Part shown: positions 1 through 5,167 of the stretch, piece after piece
How the letters are laid out: each line of letters opens with the position of its first letter
Numbering within the stretch: the stretch's first letter is position 1
Assembly: GCA_002254745.1 (NCBI GenBank)
Contig: NJED01000072.1
Location: forward strand, 1-5,167
Direction of reading: 5' to 3'
From: Desulfurococcales archaeon ex4484_217_1
Lineage (GTDB): Archaea > Thermoproteota > Thermoprotei_A > EX4484-217-1
DNA length: 5,167 nt
Program-made: the position numbers and the translations under genes
Notes under the pieces: model-generated
Database searches by the model: none
Seen by the model: the letters and a program-made list of their open reading frames with translations, nothing else
Told to the model about the DNA's origin: nothing

Positions 1-16
1 AAAAGAAAAAAAAGAA
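1..16 (-). terminator. T-rich terminator after the histone gene
   Basis: Directly after the histone TAA (17..19), the minus strand reads as T-runs broken only by single Cs, including a run of eight Ts at plus 6..13. Archaeal intrinsic termination mostly needs an oligo-T tract without a strong hairpin, so this is a good candidate. The window ends here, so its full extent is unknown. Confidence 0.6.
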
Positions 17-220
17 TTAAATTCTTTCAAGAGCGAGCGTGATATCTTCTGCCCTTATCGTTTTTCTTCCTGCATGTTTAGCAAGAGCTGCTGCTTCTTT
101 GGCTACACTGATACCAAAATCTTCCAGGTACTCAGCCATTGCCATTATTGCACCTTCACCCACTCTCTCAGCACCTGCCTTTCTTATTATCTTGTCTATC
201 GGAGCTTTAGCAAGTATCAT
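17..220 (-). CDS. Archaeal histone, HMfB family (67 aa)
   Basis: A chromatin protein that dimerises through its histone fold and wraps DNA as dimers, tetramers or longer stacks. The whole 67-residue product is one histone fold with no tails, close to the 69 residues of HMfB. Key residues at the HMfB positions are all present: G16, R19 in the GAERV motif, the HAGRKT loop with R52, K53 and T54 for DNA contact, and L46, H49 and D59 at the dimer-dimer interface. This implies it can form tetramers or larger stacks. ATG at 220 is preceded, five bases upstream, by AGGTGAT, which fixes the start. It has its own promoter region, lies downstream of map on the same strand, and is followed by a T-rich terminator. 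It is the only undamaged complete gene in the window. Family assignment is secure; which histone paralogue it is cannot be told. Confidence 0.96.
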   Translation of the reverse strand: MILAKAPIDKIIRKAGAERVGEGAIMAMAEYLEDFGISVAKEAAALAKHAGRKTIRAEDITLALERI

Positions 221-352
221 TTTCTATCACCTATAAAGTTCATGTAACTCTTATATTTAAAGTTTTCGATTATATACGGCAATTACAGTTATTTTTGAGT
301 ATAACTCAATATATGAATTTTTCTATTTTGAATAGATAACTATACACAGAGA
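221..352. other. Spacer between map and the histone gene, with two 6-3-6 palindromes
   Basis: This 132-base, very AT-rich spacer contains no ORF of note. Beyond the histone promoter it has two perfect inverted repeats of the same shape, six-base arms around three bases: TTGAGT-ATA-ACTCAA at 295..309 and TCTATT-TTG-AATAGA at 322..336, with centres about 27 bases apart. Neither is followed by a clear T-run on the minus strand, so they are not classic terminators for map. They could be operator sites upstream of the histone TATA boxes, or chance in AT-rich DNA. Confidence 0.4.
226..279 (-). promoter_or_regulatory. Histone promoter (TATA-like boxes) and ribosome binding site
   Basis: On the minus strand AGGTGAT lies at plus 226..232, five bases before the ATG, and is complementary to the 3' end of archaeal 16S rRNA. 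Two TATA-like elements lie upstream: CTTTAAATATA (plus 252..262), with the purine-rich CGAAAA just before it as a possible BRE, and TATATAATCG (plus about 268..277). The nearer box would start transcription about 10-15 bases before the ATG; the farther one leaves a leader of about 28 bases. Which one is used cannot be told from sequence. Confidence 0.55.
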
Positions 353-1126
353 TCAAGTGGTGACTTCACATCCATCCTTTCTTATTATTACTGTATGTTC
401 TTTCTGTGTTATATATCCTCTTTTTTCGTCTCGCAGGACATTGTAGTTATATATGATTCCATTTCTCATAAGTGTCTTTAATGCAAAGTCTAATTTTCTT
501 CCAGGGAACTTTTTTGAAAGCCATCTTTCAGCAAATGGCAGATCAGGATAATTTCTTCTTATATCTGCGAGGACTTTCCTTGCAAGCCCCAGTCTTATCG
601 GTTTGTTCATAAGATATTTAAAAATAAAGACTTTATCTTCGTCTATTACTCTACCAGCACCATTAGTGGAGAACGGCTCTATAGCAAAAACCTCACCATC
701 TTTCAGGATATACCCCTCGTCTGTGGCTATATTCGGGATCGTTATATCCGCATGGAGTGTGTTTTGAGCAAGTCTGTGACCATTTAAATTTTCTATGGGC
801 CTGAACCCGTAACTTTTTATCGTTTCTTCAATCTTGGCCCCTATATCTGATGTATTTACTCCGGCCTTTATCATAGAAATAGCATTTTCCAGAGCTTCTT
901 CAGATGCTTTTATCATATCATCTTTTTCTTTGTCTATCTTTACCGTAAAGGCTGTATCAGCTATGTATCCGTTTATATGTGCTCCCATATCTACCTTTAC
1001 ATAATCTCCATTATGAAGCACAGTTTCATCGTAAATAGGTGGCGAGTAGTGAGCTGCGATCTCGTTTATAGAGATATTACACGGAAAGGCCAGTTCTCCG
1101 CCCAGAGATTTTATTCTATTCTCCAC
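353..1126 (-). CDS. map: Methionine aminopeptidase, type II, missing its N-terminus
   Basis: This cytosolic metalloprotease removes the initiator methionine from new proteins. The 257 residues from GTG 1126 to TGA 353 align well from memory with Pyrococcus furiosus MetAP from about residue 37 to the end (family length about 295). Numbered from this GTG, the metal ligands are all present: D46, D57, H117, E150 and E243, plus the substrate-pocket histidines H26 and H125. The type II insert between E150 and E243 is present. GTG 1126 is not a credible start: the same frame stays open upstream and continues the family sequence (TFQDIAEF) to about 1150, and no ribosome binding site precedes the GTG. 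The frame then meets a TAA at 1169..1171 inside thrS sequence. So about 25 N-terminal residues and the real start are absent. Family call is secure; whether the gene is truly truncated or misassembled is open. Confidence 0.9.
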   Translation of the reverse strand: MENRIKSLGGELAFPCNISINEIAAHYSPPIYDETVLHNGDYVKVDMGAHINGYIADTAFTVKIDKEKDDMIKASEEALENAISMIKAGVNTSDIGAKIEETIKSYGFRPIENLNGHRLAQNTLHADITIPNIATDEGYILKDGEVFAIEPFSTNGAGRVIDEDKVFIFKYLMNKPIRLGLARKVLADIRRNYPDLPFAERWLSKKFPGRKLDFALKTLMRNGIIYNYNVLRDEKRGYITQKEHTVIIRKDGCEVTT

Positions 1127-1338
1127 AAACTCAGCAATATCTTGAAAGGTTTTCCTTTTGTTCTTTCTTTAATTTCGCTGATAATATCCTCTAAACACAT
1201 CTCTTTATTCCCTCCATTTCTTTTACGCACAGAAAAAGTCTTATTTTCTATTTCTTTATCACCTACTACAGCTATGTACGGTACCCATTCCTTCTCTGCA
1301 GCTCTAATTCTCTTTGCAAGCGTCTCATTTCTCTCCTT
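1111..1338 (-). CDS. thrS: thrS fragment 5: C-terminal anticodon-binding domain
   Basis: This open frame has no credible start of its own. It begins after a TAG at 1339..1341 and reads ERNETLAKRIRAAEKEWVPY, then an IAVVGDKEIE strand and a final helix (LEDIISEIKERTKGKPF). This is the standard second half of the HGTP anticodon-binding domain, following the family's conserved VD(I/V)DDR motif; here only the R and NET after it remain. After KGKPF (about 1144) the frame runs into map bases and stops at TAA 1111..1113, so the last residues are not thrS. It lies one frame away from the preceding fragment. Confidence 0.8.
   Translation of the reverse strand, partial: KERNETLAKRIRAAEKEWVPYIAVVGDKEIENKTFSVRKRNGGNKEMCLEDIISEIKERTKGKPFKILLSLWRIE
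1141..1160 (-). other. thrS/map deletion junction
   Basis: The same bases read as the end of thrS in one frame (KGKPF) and as the start of the remaining map in another (KTFQDIAEF). The point where both families match is the minus-strand string GGAAAACCTTTC (plus 1145..1156). A deletion between a thrS GKPF codon string and a map GKTF codon string, which would be nearly identical in DNA, would produce exactly this join. Lost are the thrS tail (about 15-20 residues, normally a proline-rich end), any spacer, and the first 25 or so codons of map. Confidence 0.7.
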
Positions 1339-2026
1339 CTATCTCAATTTTTTCCAAAAAACTCAGATGCTCTTTAGAAACAGGTATAAATCTTACCTGT
1401 GTTGGTGAGAGCCATAAAGGCAAAGATGGTTTTATCCCTTTTTGCGAGTCCTTGTAGGCTTTTTCCAGGAGAGCGTACATCATCCTCTCTATAGCTCCCG
1501 AAGGAGAAAGATGTAAGATCACTGGATGTTTCTCGTTTCCTTCTCTGTCTGTGTATCTTATGTCATATCTCTCTCCATTTTCTATATCTATCTGGTCCGT
1601 AGTCAGAGCTGAAGCTTTGTCCAGATTATCAACGTAGTTCCACTCATACTTGAATACAAAGTAAAATATTCTCTCGTCCCACATCTCTACTAACGCAGGT
1701 TTTCCCCATTTCTTTACCATCTCCACAAGAAAATCTTTACTTTCATTCCAGAAATCTTTTGTAACTCTAAGAGCAAGCTCTAAATCTTCAGGTATATCTA
1801 ATCCTATACCCTCTTGGATTCTTCTTGCAAGATCAAACCTTATCATTATCTCTTTTTTTGCTTCTTCAACATCTGCAACGAAAGCATGACAATCGGGCAT
1901 GGTAAAAGCCCTCAATCTTCTCAATCCCGATAGTTCTCCTCTCTGCTCAACTCTGAAGCTGTATTTCGTCATTTCGTAGAGTCTCAAAGGGAGATTTTTG
2001 TAACTTATTGTAGCATCGTGCAGCAT
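1325..2026 (-). CDS. thrS: thrS fragment 4: catalytic core
   Basis: This 233-residue piece holds most of the class II catalytic domain. Numbered from the internal ATG at 2026, motif 2 is FRVEQRGELSG (R25, E27), the zinc-ligand histidine is H47 in MPDCHAF, and the second zinc histidine sits in ILHLSPSG just before motif 3 (GAIERMMYALLE). The third ligand, the cysteine of FAACFGQF, lies just upstream of this ATG. The ATG is not a start: the frame is open back to 2083 and already matches the family from LNKRVFLRF (about 2077). It ends after LSPTQVRFIPVSKEHLSF, where the anticodon-binding domain should run on, and reaches a TGA at 1325..1327 a few codons past the break. No nonsense codons and no missing motif are seen inside the piece. 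Confidence 0.88.
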   Translation of the reverse strand: MLHDATISYKNLPLRLYEMTKYSFRVEQRGELSGLRRLRAFTMPDCHAFVADVEEAKKEIMIRFDLARRIQEGIGLDIPEDLELALRVTKDFWNESKDFLVEMVKKWGKPALVEMWDERIFYFVFKYEWNYVDNLDKASALTTDQIDIENGERYDIRYTDREGNEKHPVILHLSPSGAIERMMYALLEKAYKDSQKGIKPSLPLWLSPTQVRFIPVSKEHLSFLEKIEIEGEK

Positions 2027-2127
2027 TAAAAACTGTCCGAAACATGCTGCAAATCTGAGAAAAACCCTTTTGTTGAGGGGTGTTCAAAATCATACATTAT
2101 CGGAGCTTCTATTTCCATTCCTCCATA
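2026..2127 (-). CDS. thrS: thrS fragment 3: short catalytic-domain stretch in its own frame
   Basis: Only about 17 codons here are real thrS sequence: GMEIEAPIMYDFEHPS, at about 2127..2077, the strongly conserved strand and motif 1 neighbourhood of archaeal ThrS. It sits in a different frame from the pieces on both sides because of the 11-bp duplication upstream and a deletion just downstream. Past about 2077 the frame is meaningless and ends at TAA 2026..2028. It is too short to be found by length alone. Confidence 0.75.
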   Translation of the reverse strand, partial: YGGMEIEAPIMYDFEHPSTKGFFSDLQHVSDSF

Positions 2128-2399
2128 ATTCCTCCATAATCTGCAACATTATCATTGACCCATTCCTCTAACAATCCCTTTATCAGTCTTCCTTTTGGAT
2201 AATATCTCAAGTTTCCTGGATCACTTCCAGGTTCGTAATCGACTAACTCAAGTCTCTGCATTAAACCTACGTGAGGCGGCTCCCTTTCTGCAACTCTTCT
2301 CTTTTCTATTTCGTAATCCGCAAATTTTTTCAGGTTTTCGTATTTAGAAAAATCGTATTTTTCAACGGGACGATAGTTTAAATGCTTTGTAGTATCCAA
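2109..2399 (-). CDS. thrS: thrS fragment 2: linker and start of catalytic domain
   Basis: Real thrS sequence starts at PVEKYDFSKYENLKKFADYE (about 2366) and runs through the family signature EPPHVGLMQRLELVDYEPGSDPGNLRYYPKGRLIKGLLEEWV to ADYGG. The first dozen residues from the ATG at 2399 are an out-of-frame reading of editing-domain codons, so that ATG is not a start. The last residues (IMEEWK) and the TAG come from the tandem duplication. Removing one 11-base copy restores ADYGG followed by MEIEAPIMYDFEHP, the expected family sequence. Confidence 0.85.
   Translation of the reverse strand: MDTTKHLNYRPVEKYDFSKYENLKKFADYEIEKRRVAEREPPHVGLMQRLELVDYEPGSDPGNLRYYPKGRLIKGLLEEWVNDNVADYGGIMEEWK
2117..2140. 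repeat. Perfect 11-bp tandem duplication inside thrS
   Basis: On the plus strand ATTCCTCCATA occurs twice head to tail (2117..2127 and 2128..2138), and two more bases (AT) continue the period. An 11-base insertion shifts the frame; deleting one copy exactly restores the conserved thrS reading (ADYGG-MEIEAP). It is thus almost certainly an extra copy, by replication slippage or by joining two contig ends that overlap by about 11 bases without merging them. Confidence 0.9.
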
Positions 2400-2742
2400 A
2401 AGGTGATTTTTTTACGTTAAAATCCGACTTCAATTCGTTGTAAATAGCGTTTACTGTATTTTCAGCAAACTTTGGTGATGAGGGTGTGGATGAAAGATGA
2501 ACATAAGGATATATCATAATATTTTTTGTGTTGACTAATTCAGCTGTTTTTTTTATCTCTTCGCATGTTTTTTCAACAATATTCTCCTTTTTTCCCTCGT
2601 CTTCTTTCTCGACAGAGGTAAAAACTACCAGGCATTCTTCCATTCTATCTTTTCTTTTATCTTCCCGGATTTCTTCAGCAAAATCCAGCTTTTTTTTCGC
2701 TTCATACTCAATATAGTCGCTGTGTATCAGCAATATTCTCAC
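2362..2742 (-). CDS. thrS: thrS fragment 1: N-terminal editing domain
   Basis: This is the archaeal ThrS editing domain, a D-aminoacyl-tRNA deacylase-like fold that removes serine mischarged to tRNA-Thr. It starts MRILLIHSDYIEYE and keeps the FTSVEKED strand, the editing-site histidine in YPYVHLSS (H82), and the lysine of FGYYKAF (K119). Both correspond to functional residues reported for the Pyrococcus abyssi domain. It stops six codons later (LSSR then TGA), just where the family continues with CKGHPL and a further 45-60 residues before the linker. As it stands it would be a nearly complete free-standing editing domain. Start: GTG 2740..2742 with AGGTGAT four bases before it. Confidence 0.88.
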   Translation of the reverse strand: MRILLIHSDYIEYEAKKKLDFAEEIREDKRKDRMEECLVVFTSVEKEDEGKKENIVEKTCEEIKKTAELVNTKNIMIYPYVHLSSTPSSPKFAENTVNAIYNELKSDFNVKKSPFGYYKAFKLSSR

Positions 2743-2746
2743 TTAT

Positions 2747-2782
2747 ATCACCTTTATAAGATATGAAATAAAAATTTAAATA
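2747..2782 (-). promoter_or_regulatory. thrS promoter and ribosome binding site
   Basis: The 54-base gap between the surface-protein stop (2797) and thrS contains AGGTGAT on the minus strand (plus 2747..2753), four bases before the GTG. An AT-rich TATA-like element, TATTTAAAT (plus 2774..2782), lies about 25 bases upstream of the likely start point, giving a short leader. The following ATTTTTATTTC may also help terminate the upstream gene. The binding site is identical to that of the histone gene. Confidence 0.5.
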
Positions 2783-2796
2783 GGTTTGTTTTGAGC

Positions 2797-3150
2797 TTAA
2801 GAAAGGATCTCTATCATGAGTTCAATGGCCTCTCTGAGTGTTTTGCATCTCTTTATTGACCATCTGTAAGATCCGATATAATTTCCTTCAGAATAAGTTT
2901 CAAACGCATCATCACAGCATTGTTTTGCGTACTCAATAAGTTCCAGGGCTTGTTTGTACCTCAGATCGTTTTTCAATCCTCTTTTTTCAATTTCATTTTT
3001 GAGAGCCTCTATAAGATCGTACGGCTCGCAGCATCTGTCTATATCTTCCGAAAATTCTATATTCATCTCTCTTGCTTTTCTAAAGAGATCGTCCATATCA
3101 CATAATTCACATCTGTAAAGACCATTGTAAGACAGTACTTTCCATATATG
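2797..3150 (-). other. Cysteine-rich helical C-terminal module of the surface protein
   Basis: Residues 434-550 of the downstream frame contain seven cysteines: a CELC pair (447, 450), two adjacent pairs (473-474 in RCCEP, 511-512 in QCCDD) and one single (535). The sequence is rich in E, K, L and A and reads as about four helices, the last two forming a likely hairpin around EGNYIGSYRW. I do not recognise the family. It replaces the membrane anchor one would expect at the end of such a protein, so it may attach the protein to another envelope component or form disulphide links. That is inference only. Confidence 0.6.
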
Positions 3151-4449
3151 AGGTGGAACAATAGCTGTTACTGATGCATCATCATCATCGTAAACGGGAT
3201 ACCCGTTGGGAGGTGTACCCTTAGCCGTAACAACATTTACCGATCTTGTCTCCTCACCGTTGAATATGGCTTTAAATTCGAGTTTCGTTGATTCCCCCAT
3301 GTCTAAATGTCCAATATTGTTCCATATAATTGTGGTAGTGTCATCTGGATTAATTGTAACGCTGTCAGGTACTGGATCTGCTTCGTCGGCGTAAGTAAGA
3401 CCTATTGGCAGGATATCTACTACTTCTACAGGATCTAACGGCACTTCTCCTGTATTGGTCACCACCATTGTGAACTCCACTATGCCGTCCTCATATGTTA
3501 CCGAAGGATCTACAGATTTCACAATCTTAATTGCTGGTCCTTTTACTCCTACGGGAGAGTCATCCTCATCGGTAACATCTCCTATAACAGACGTGCCAAT
3601 AACAATAGCTTTATTTATGAAAGTTCCTACCCTGTCGGGATCTACTGTTGCTTGGAATGTTACAGTAACAGTATCACCAGGTTCCATATCGGGGAGTGGT
3701 TGTAATAACCATATATTTGACCACGTTAATGTTTGTGTTCCGTCCAAATTGTCCAAGATGGACTCAGGTTCGTAGTTCGCCCCAGGAAATAACGGACTAT
3801 CCACCCAACTACTACCTGATATGTACGTAAGCCCATCGGGAATAATGTCAATGAGCTTCACAGGATCCAAAGCCATTGCTCCTGTATTTGTGATAGTAAG
3901 CTCAAAGTAGACTATACCTCCAGGGGATGGAACATTGATCTCCGTATTTAAAGTAAGTTTCAAAATATCCGTACCAGGTGCTTCAACAGTCCACTGATCG
4001 GATACAGGACCGTAATGCCTTTCGTATGGATTATCTCCAGGTAATGAACTGTAATCTATCACAGTAGATGTATTGGTGAATGTTCCACCTTCTGGCGGAA
4101 TCATTGCATCGTACTCCATAATGACTGTTGTCGATCCTACGTTGGGTATTATGTCGTACTCCCATTTAATTGTATTTCCTACCACAGTAGTTGAGTCCGC
4201 GTGCGGCGTTGACGTAATAGACGCTGGATCAAGTATCAATCCAGCAGGAATGACATCTTCGATCTCTACATCATAAGCTGGACTTGTGCCAGTATTCTGA
4301 ACAGTGATAGTGTAGTGTACTGTATCTCCTGGTAATCCTGCGGAGATAGAACCCTCCTTGTCTATATCGATGATCTGAACGTCTCCAGAATCTGAAAGAT
4401 CGAAGGGAACACCATTTTCAGTACCGGTGGTCTGTGCCCAGTTGGTCAA
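2797..4449 (-). CDS. Surface protein with DUF11-like repeats, C-terminal part
   Basis: An extracellular or cell-envelope protein made of tandem immunoglobulin-like beta-sandwich repeats of the DUF11 family, common in archaeal surface proteins; no enzymatic role is visible. In this 550-residue frame, repeats run at about residues 24-157, 162-300 and 306-430. Each has the hallmark pattern G(D/E)xVxYTIxVxNTG, followed by a (V/I)xDxxPxGL strand. Acidic loops (DEDD, YDDDD) end two repeats. Residues 434-550 form a separate helical, cysteine-rich module. There is no C-terminal membrane segment or sorting tail. The apparent start at 4449 is a TTG inside the gene: the frame is open to 4530 and continues repeat 2 (DFTGPNTAHITLTARV). 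It is the same gene as the frame running from 4418 past 5167, separated by a small deletion near 4530. It lies 54 bases upstream of thrS. Confidence 0.85.
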   Translation of the reverse strand: MTNWAQTTGTENGVPFDLSDSGDVQIIDIDKEGSISAGLPGDTVHYTITVQNTGTSPAYDVEIEDVIPAGLILDPASITSTPHADSTTVVGNTIKWEYDIIPNVGSTTVIMEYDAMIPPEGGTFTNTSTVIDYSSLPGDNPYERHYGPVSDQWTVEAPGTDILKLTLNTEINVPSPGGIVYFELTITNTGAMALDPVKLIDIIPDGLTYISGSSWVDSPLFPGANYEPESILDNLDGTQTLTWSNIWLLQPLPDMEPGDTVTVTFQATVDPDRVGTFINKAIVIGTSVIGDVTDEDDSPVGVKGPAIKIVKSVDPSVTYEDGIVEFTMVVTNTGEVPLDPVEVVDILPIGLTYADEADPVPDSVTINPDDTTTIIWNNIGHLDMGESTKLEFKAIFNGEETRSVNVVTAKGTPPNGYPVYDDDDASVTAIVPPHIWKVLSYNGLYRCELCDMDDLFRKAREMNIEFSEDIDRCCEPYDLIEALKNEIEKRGLKNDLRYKQALELIEYAKQCCDDAFETYSEGNYIGSYRWSIKRCKTLREAIELMIEILS

Positions 4450-5167
4450 TACGACACCATTGAAGTTCGCTGGAATATTCTGAACTCTGGCTGTTAAAGT
4501 AATATGGGCTGTATTTGGACCGGTAAAGTCCTACTACTGTAGGTGTCGGTGATAGTCCAATACTGTCAGAGTATGTGGATGATACATACTCGAGTCCTAC
4601 TGGTAAAGTATCTATGATCAGAACATTCTCATAATTAGATGTACCCCAGTATGATGAAAATATGTCAAATGTGATCTCTTCTCCTATAGTCGCAGTTTGC
4701 AGATCAGGCGATTTATAGAGTCCTTCAACTGCATGAACCCATGCTGTATCTGTAGCAGTACTGTACTCACAGCCAGTACCACAGTATCCACTGACTGTTA
4801 CAGTATCTGTACCCAAGGCTTCGGTGATATCGGCGGAAAGGGTAGCTGTCCACGTTCCTCCTATAGGTATTGGAGCAGCCAAATTCCAGGTGACTGTATT
4901 CCCTACAACTGAGGGAACTTCACCACCTGAGCCGTTATTTGCAACAATATTTATGAGGTTTAAACTTAAATCATCAGCAACTACCACATTCTCTGCCTGG
5001 TAGTTACCTGTGTTAGTTACCGTGATCGTCCATGTGGCCGTTTCTCCCGGGGAATGATTTTGGTGTTCAGGTGTTTTTGTCACATTGAGAACAGCCATCA
5101 ACGGAGAAACATTTGCACTATTCGTTCTTGTATAATGATCACCGCAGAAATTGTCGAAATCGACATG
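4418..5167 (-). CDS. Surface protein with DUF11-like repeats, N-terminal part (runs off window)
   Basis: The frame is open through the right edge: the codons upstream of the TTG at 5101 (ending TNSANVSPL) have no stop and look like the tail of a previous repeat, so 5101 is not a start and no signal peptide is in view. Repeat 1 spans about 5092..4730 (VTKTPEHQNHSPGETATWTI onward, with TVTNTG and VVGNTVTWNL) and carries a cysteine pair, GYCGTGCEY. Repeat 2 begins at about 4726 with LYKSPDLQTATIGEEITFDI and runs to PTPTVVG at 4529. There the reading leaves the family pattern, and the last 36 residues to the TAG or TAA near 4418 are out of frame. Several N-x-S/T sequons (NVT, NHS, NGS) fit a glycosylated surface protein. 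Confidence 0.82.
   Translation of the reverse strand, partial: HVDFDNFCGDHYTRTNSANVSPLMAVLNVTKTPEHQNHSPGETATWTITVTNTGNYQAENVVVADDLSLNLINIVANNGSGGEVPSVVGNTVTWNLAAPIPIGGTWTATLSADITEALGTDTVTVSGYCGTGCEYSTATDTAWVHAVEGLYKSPDLQTATIGEEITFDIFSSYWGTSNYENVLIIDTLPVGLEYVSSTYSDSIGLSPTPTVVGLYRSKYSPYYFNSQSSEYSSELQWCRIDQLGTDHRY
4522..4536 (-). other. Frame break within the surface-protein gene
   Basis: Repeat 2 reads PTPTVVG in the upstream frame up to about 4529 and DFTGPNTAHITL in the downstream frame from about 4531. Repeats 1 and 3 have VVGNT(V/I)xW and a short strand at this point, so about eight residues (roughly 25 bases) seem to be missing. This deletion, not a multiple of three, joins the two frames at a GGA shared by both sides. 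Confidence 0.7.

Larger units (their letters stand above)
1144..2742 (-). pseudogene. thrS: Threonyl-tRNA synthetase, archaeal type, broken into five pieces
   Basis: Class II synthetase that charges tRNA-Thr; the archaeal form has its own N-terminal editing domain. In order, the pieces cover the editing domain (2742..about 2367), the linker and start of the catalytic domain (about 2366..2141), a short stretch (about 2127..2077), the catalytic core and start of the anticodon-binding domain (about 2077..1335), and the rest of the anticodon-binding domain (about 1335..1144). They are separated by frame changes, and at three of the four breaks family-conserved residues are missing, so simple one-base errors do not explain it. 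Retained codons add up to about 545 against a usual 610-625. Within pieces, motif 2, motif 3 and the zinc ligands are intact. The start is GTG 2742 with AGGTGAT four bases upstream. Either a real pseudogene or an assembly artefact; I favour the latter because the gene is normally essential. Confidence 0.85.

Noticed and set aside
39..236. Plus-strand 65-codon frame over the histone gene
   Set aside because: Antisense shadow of a certain histone gene.
977..1408. 143-codon open frame on the plus strand
   Set aside because: It lies opposite map and thrS, both confirmed by strong family matches on the minus strand, and its translation has no recognisable pattern.
1325..2742. Programmed frameshifting as the reason for the split thrS
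   Set aside because: Conserved residues are missing at three of the four breaks and one is an 11-base duplication. A frameshift during translation would keep all the residues, and no slippery site is seen.
2362..2742. Naturally split ThrS with a separate editing protein, as in some archaea
   Set aside because: The downstream pieces have no start, no ribosome binding site and further frame breaks, so a working second protein is not encoded.
3388..3871. Recent duplication of surface-protein repeats 4 and 5 (LDPVKLIDIIP and LDPVEVVDILP)
   Set aside because: The peptides are similar, but the underlying codons differ at many positions, so the repeats are old and not a recent DNA-level duplication.
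3206..4276. Several open frames on the plus strand opposite the surface protein
   Set aside because: They are low-complexity shadows rich in S, T, V and P that arise from the complement of the repeat codons, with no ribosome binding sites.
1..5167. CRISPR array, insertion sequence, tRNA or rRNA gene
   Set aside because: No regularly spaced repeats, transposase motifs, terminal inverted repeats or tRNA-like cloverleaf were seen on either strand.

Overview
This window is archaeal, most likely from a methanogen-related euryarchaeote. The evidence is an HMfB-type histone, an archaeal-type threonyl-tRNA synthetase with a DTD-like editing domain, a type II methionine aminopeptidase most like the Pyrococcus enzyme, DUF11-type surface-protein repeats, the ribosome binding site AGGTGAT in front of two genes, and TATA-like boxes. 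The DNA looks AT-rich by eye. I cannot name the species. All recognisable genes are on the minus strand, so they read from right to left.

Layout in the direction of transcription. (1) A large secreted or surface protein of tandem DUF11-like beta-sandwich repeats enters from beyond the right edge and ends at 2797. It closes with an unusual cysteine-rich, apparently all-helical module and has no membrane anchor at its end. One frame break near 4530 splits it. (2) A 54-base spacer carries a promoter and ribosome binding site for thrS, which starts with GTG at 2742. thrS is recognisable from end to end but broken into five pieces by three apparent internal deletions (near 2367, 2077 and 1335) and a perfect 11-bp tandem duplication (2117..2140). 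(3) Its 3' end runs into map near 1150, with the thrS tail and the map start both missing. The rest of map (stop at 353) keeps every metal ligand. (4) A 132-base spacer holds two small palindromes, two TATA-like boxes and a ribosome binding site for an intact histone gene (220 to 17), followed by a T-rich terminator at the left edge.

The most striking feature is the lesion pattern: six clean breaks in about 3.4 kb across three neighbouring genes. Between breaks the coding sequence looks well conserved, with no stray stop codons in the correct frame. thrS and map are normally essential, so I think an assembly or amplification artefact (contig ends joined on short overlaps, or left unmerged) is more likely than real decay, but only reads can settle it. 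I see no CRISPR array, mobile element, RNA gene or convincing new multi-gene system. The best candidate for undescribed biology is the cysteine-rich C-terminal module of the surface protein.
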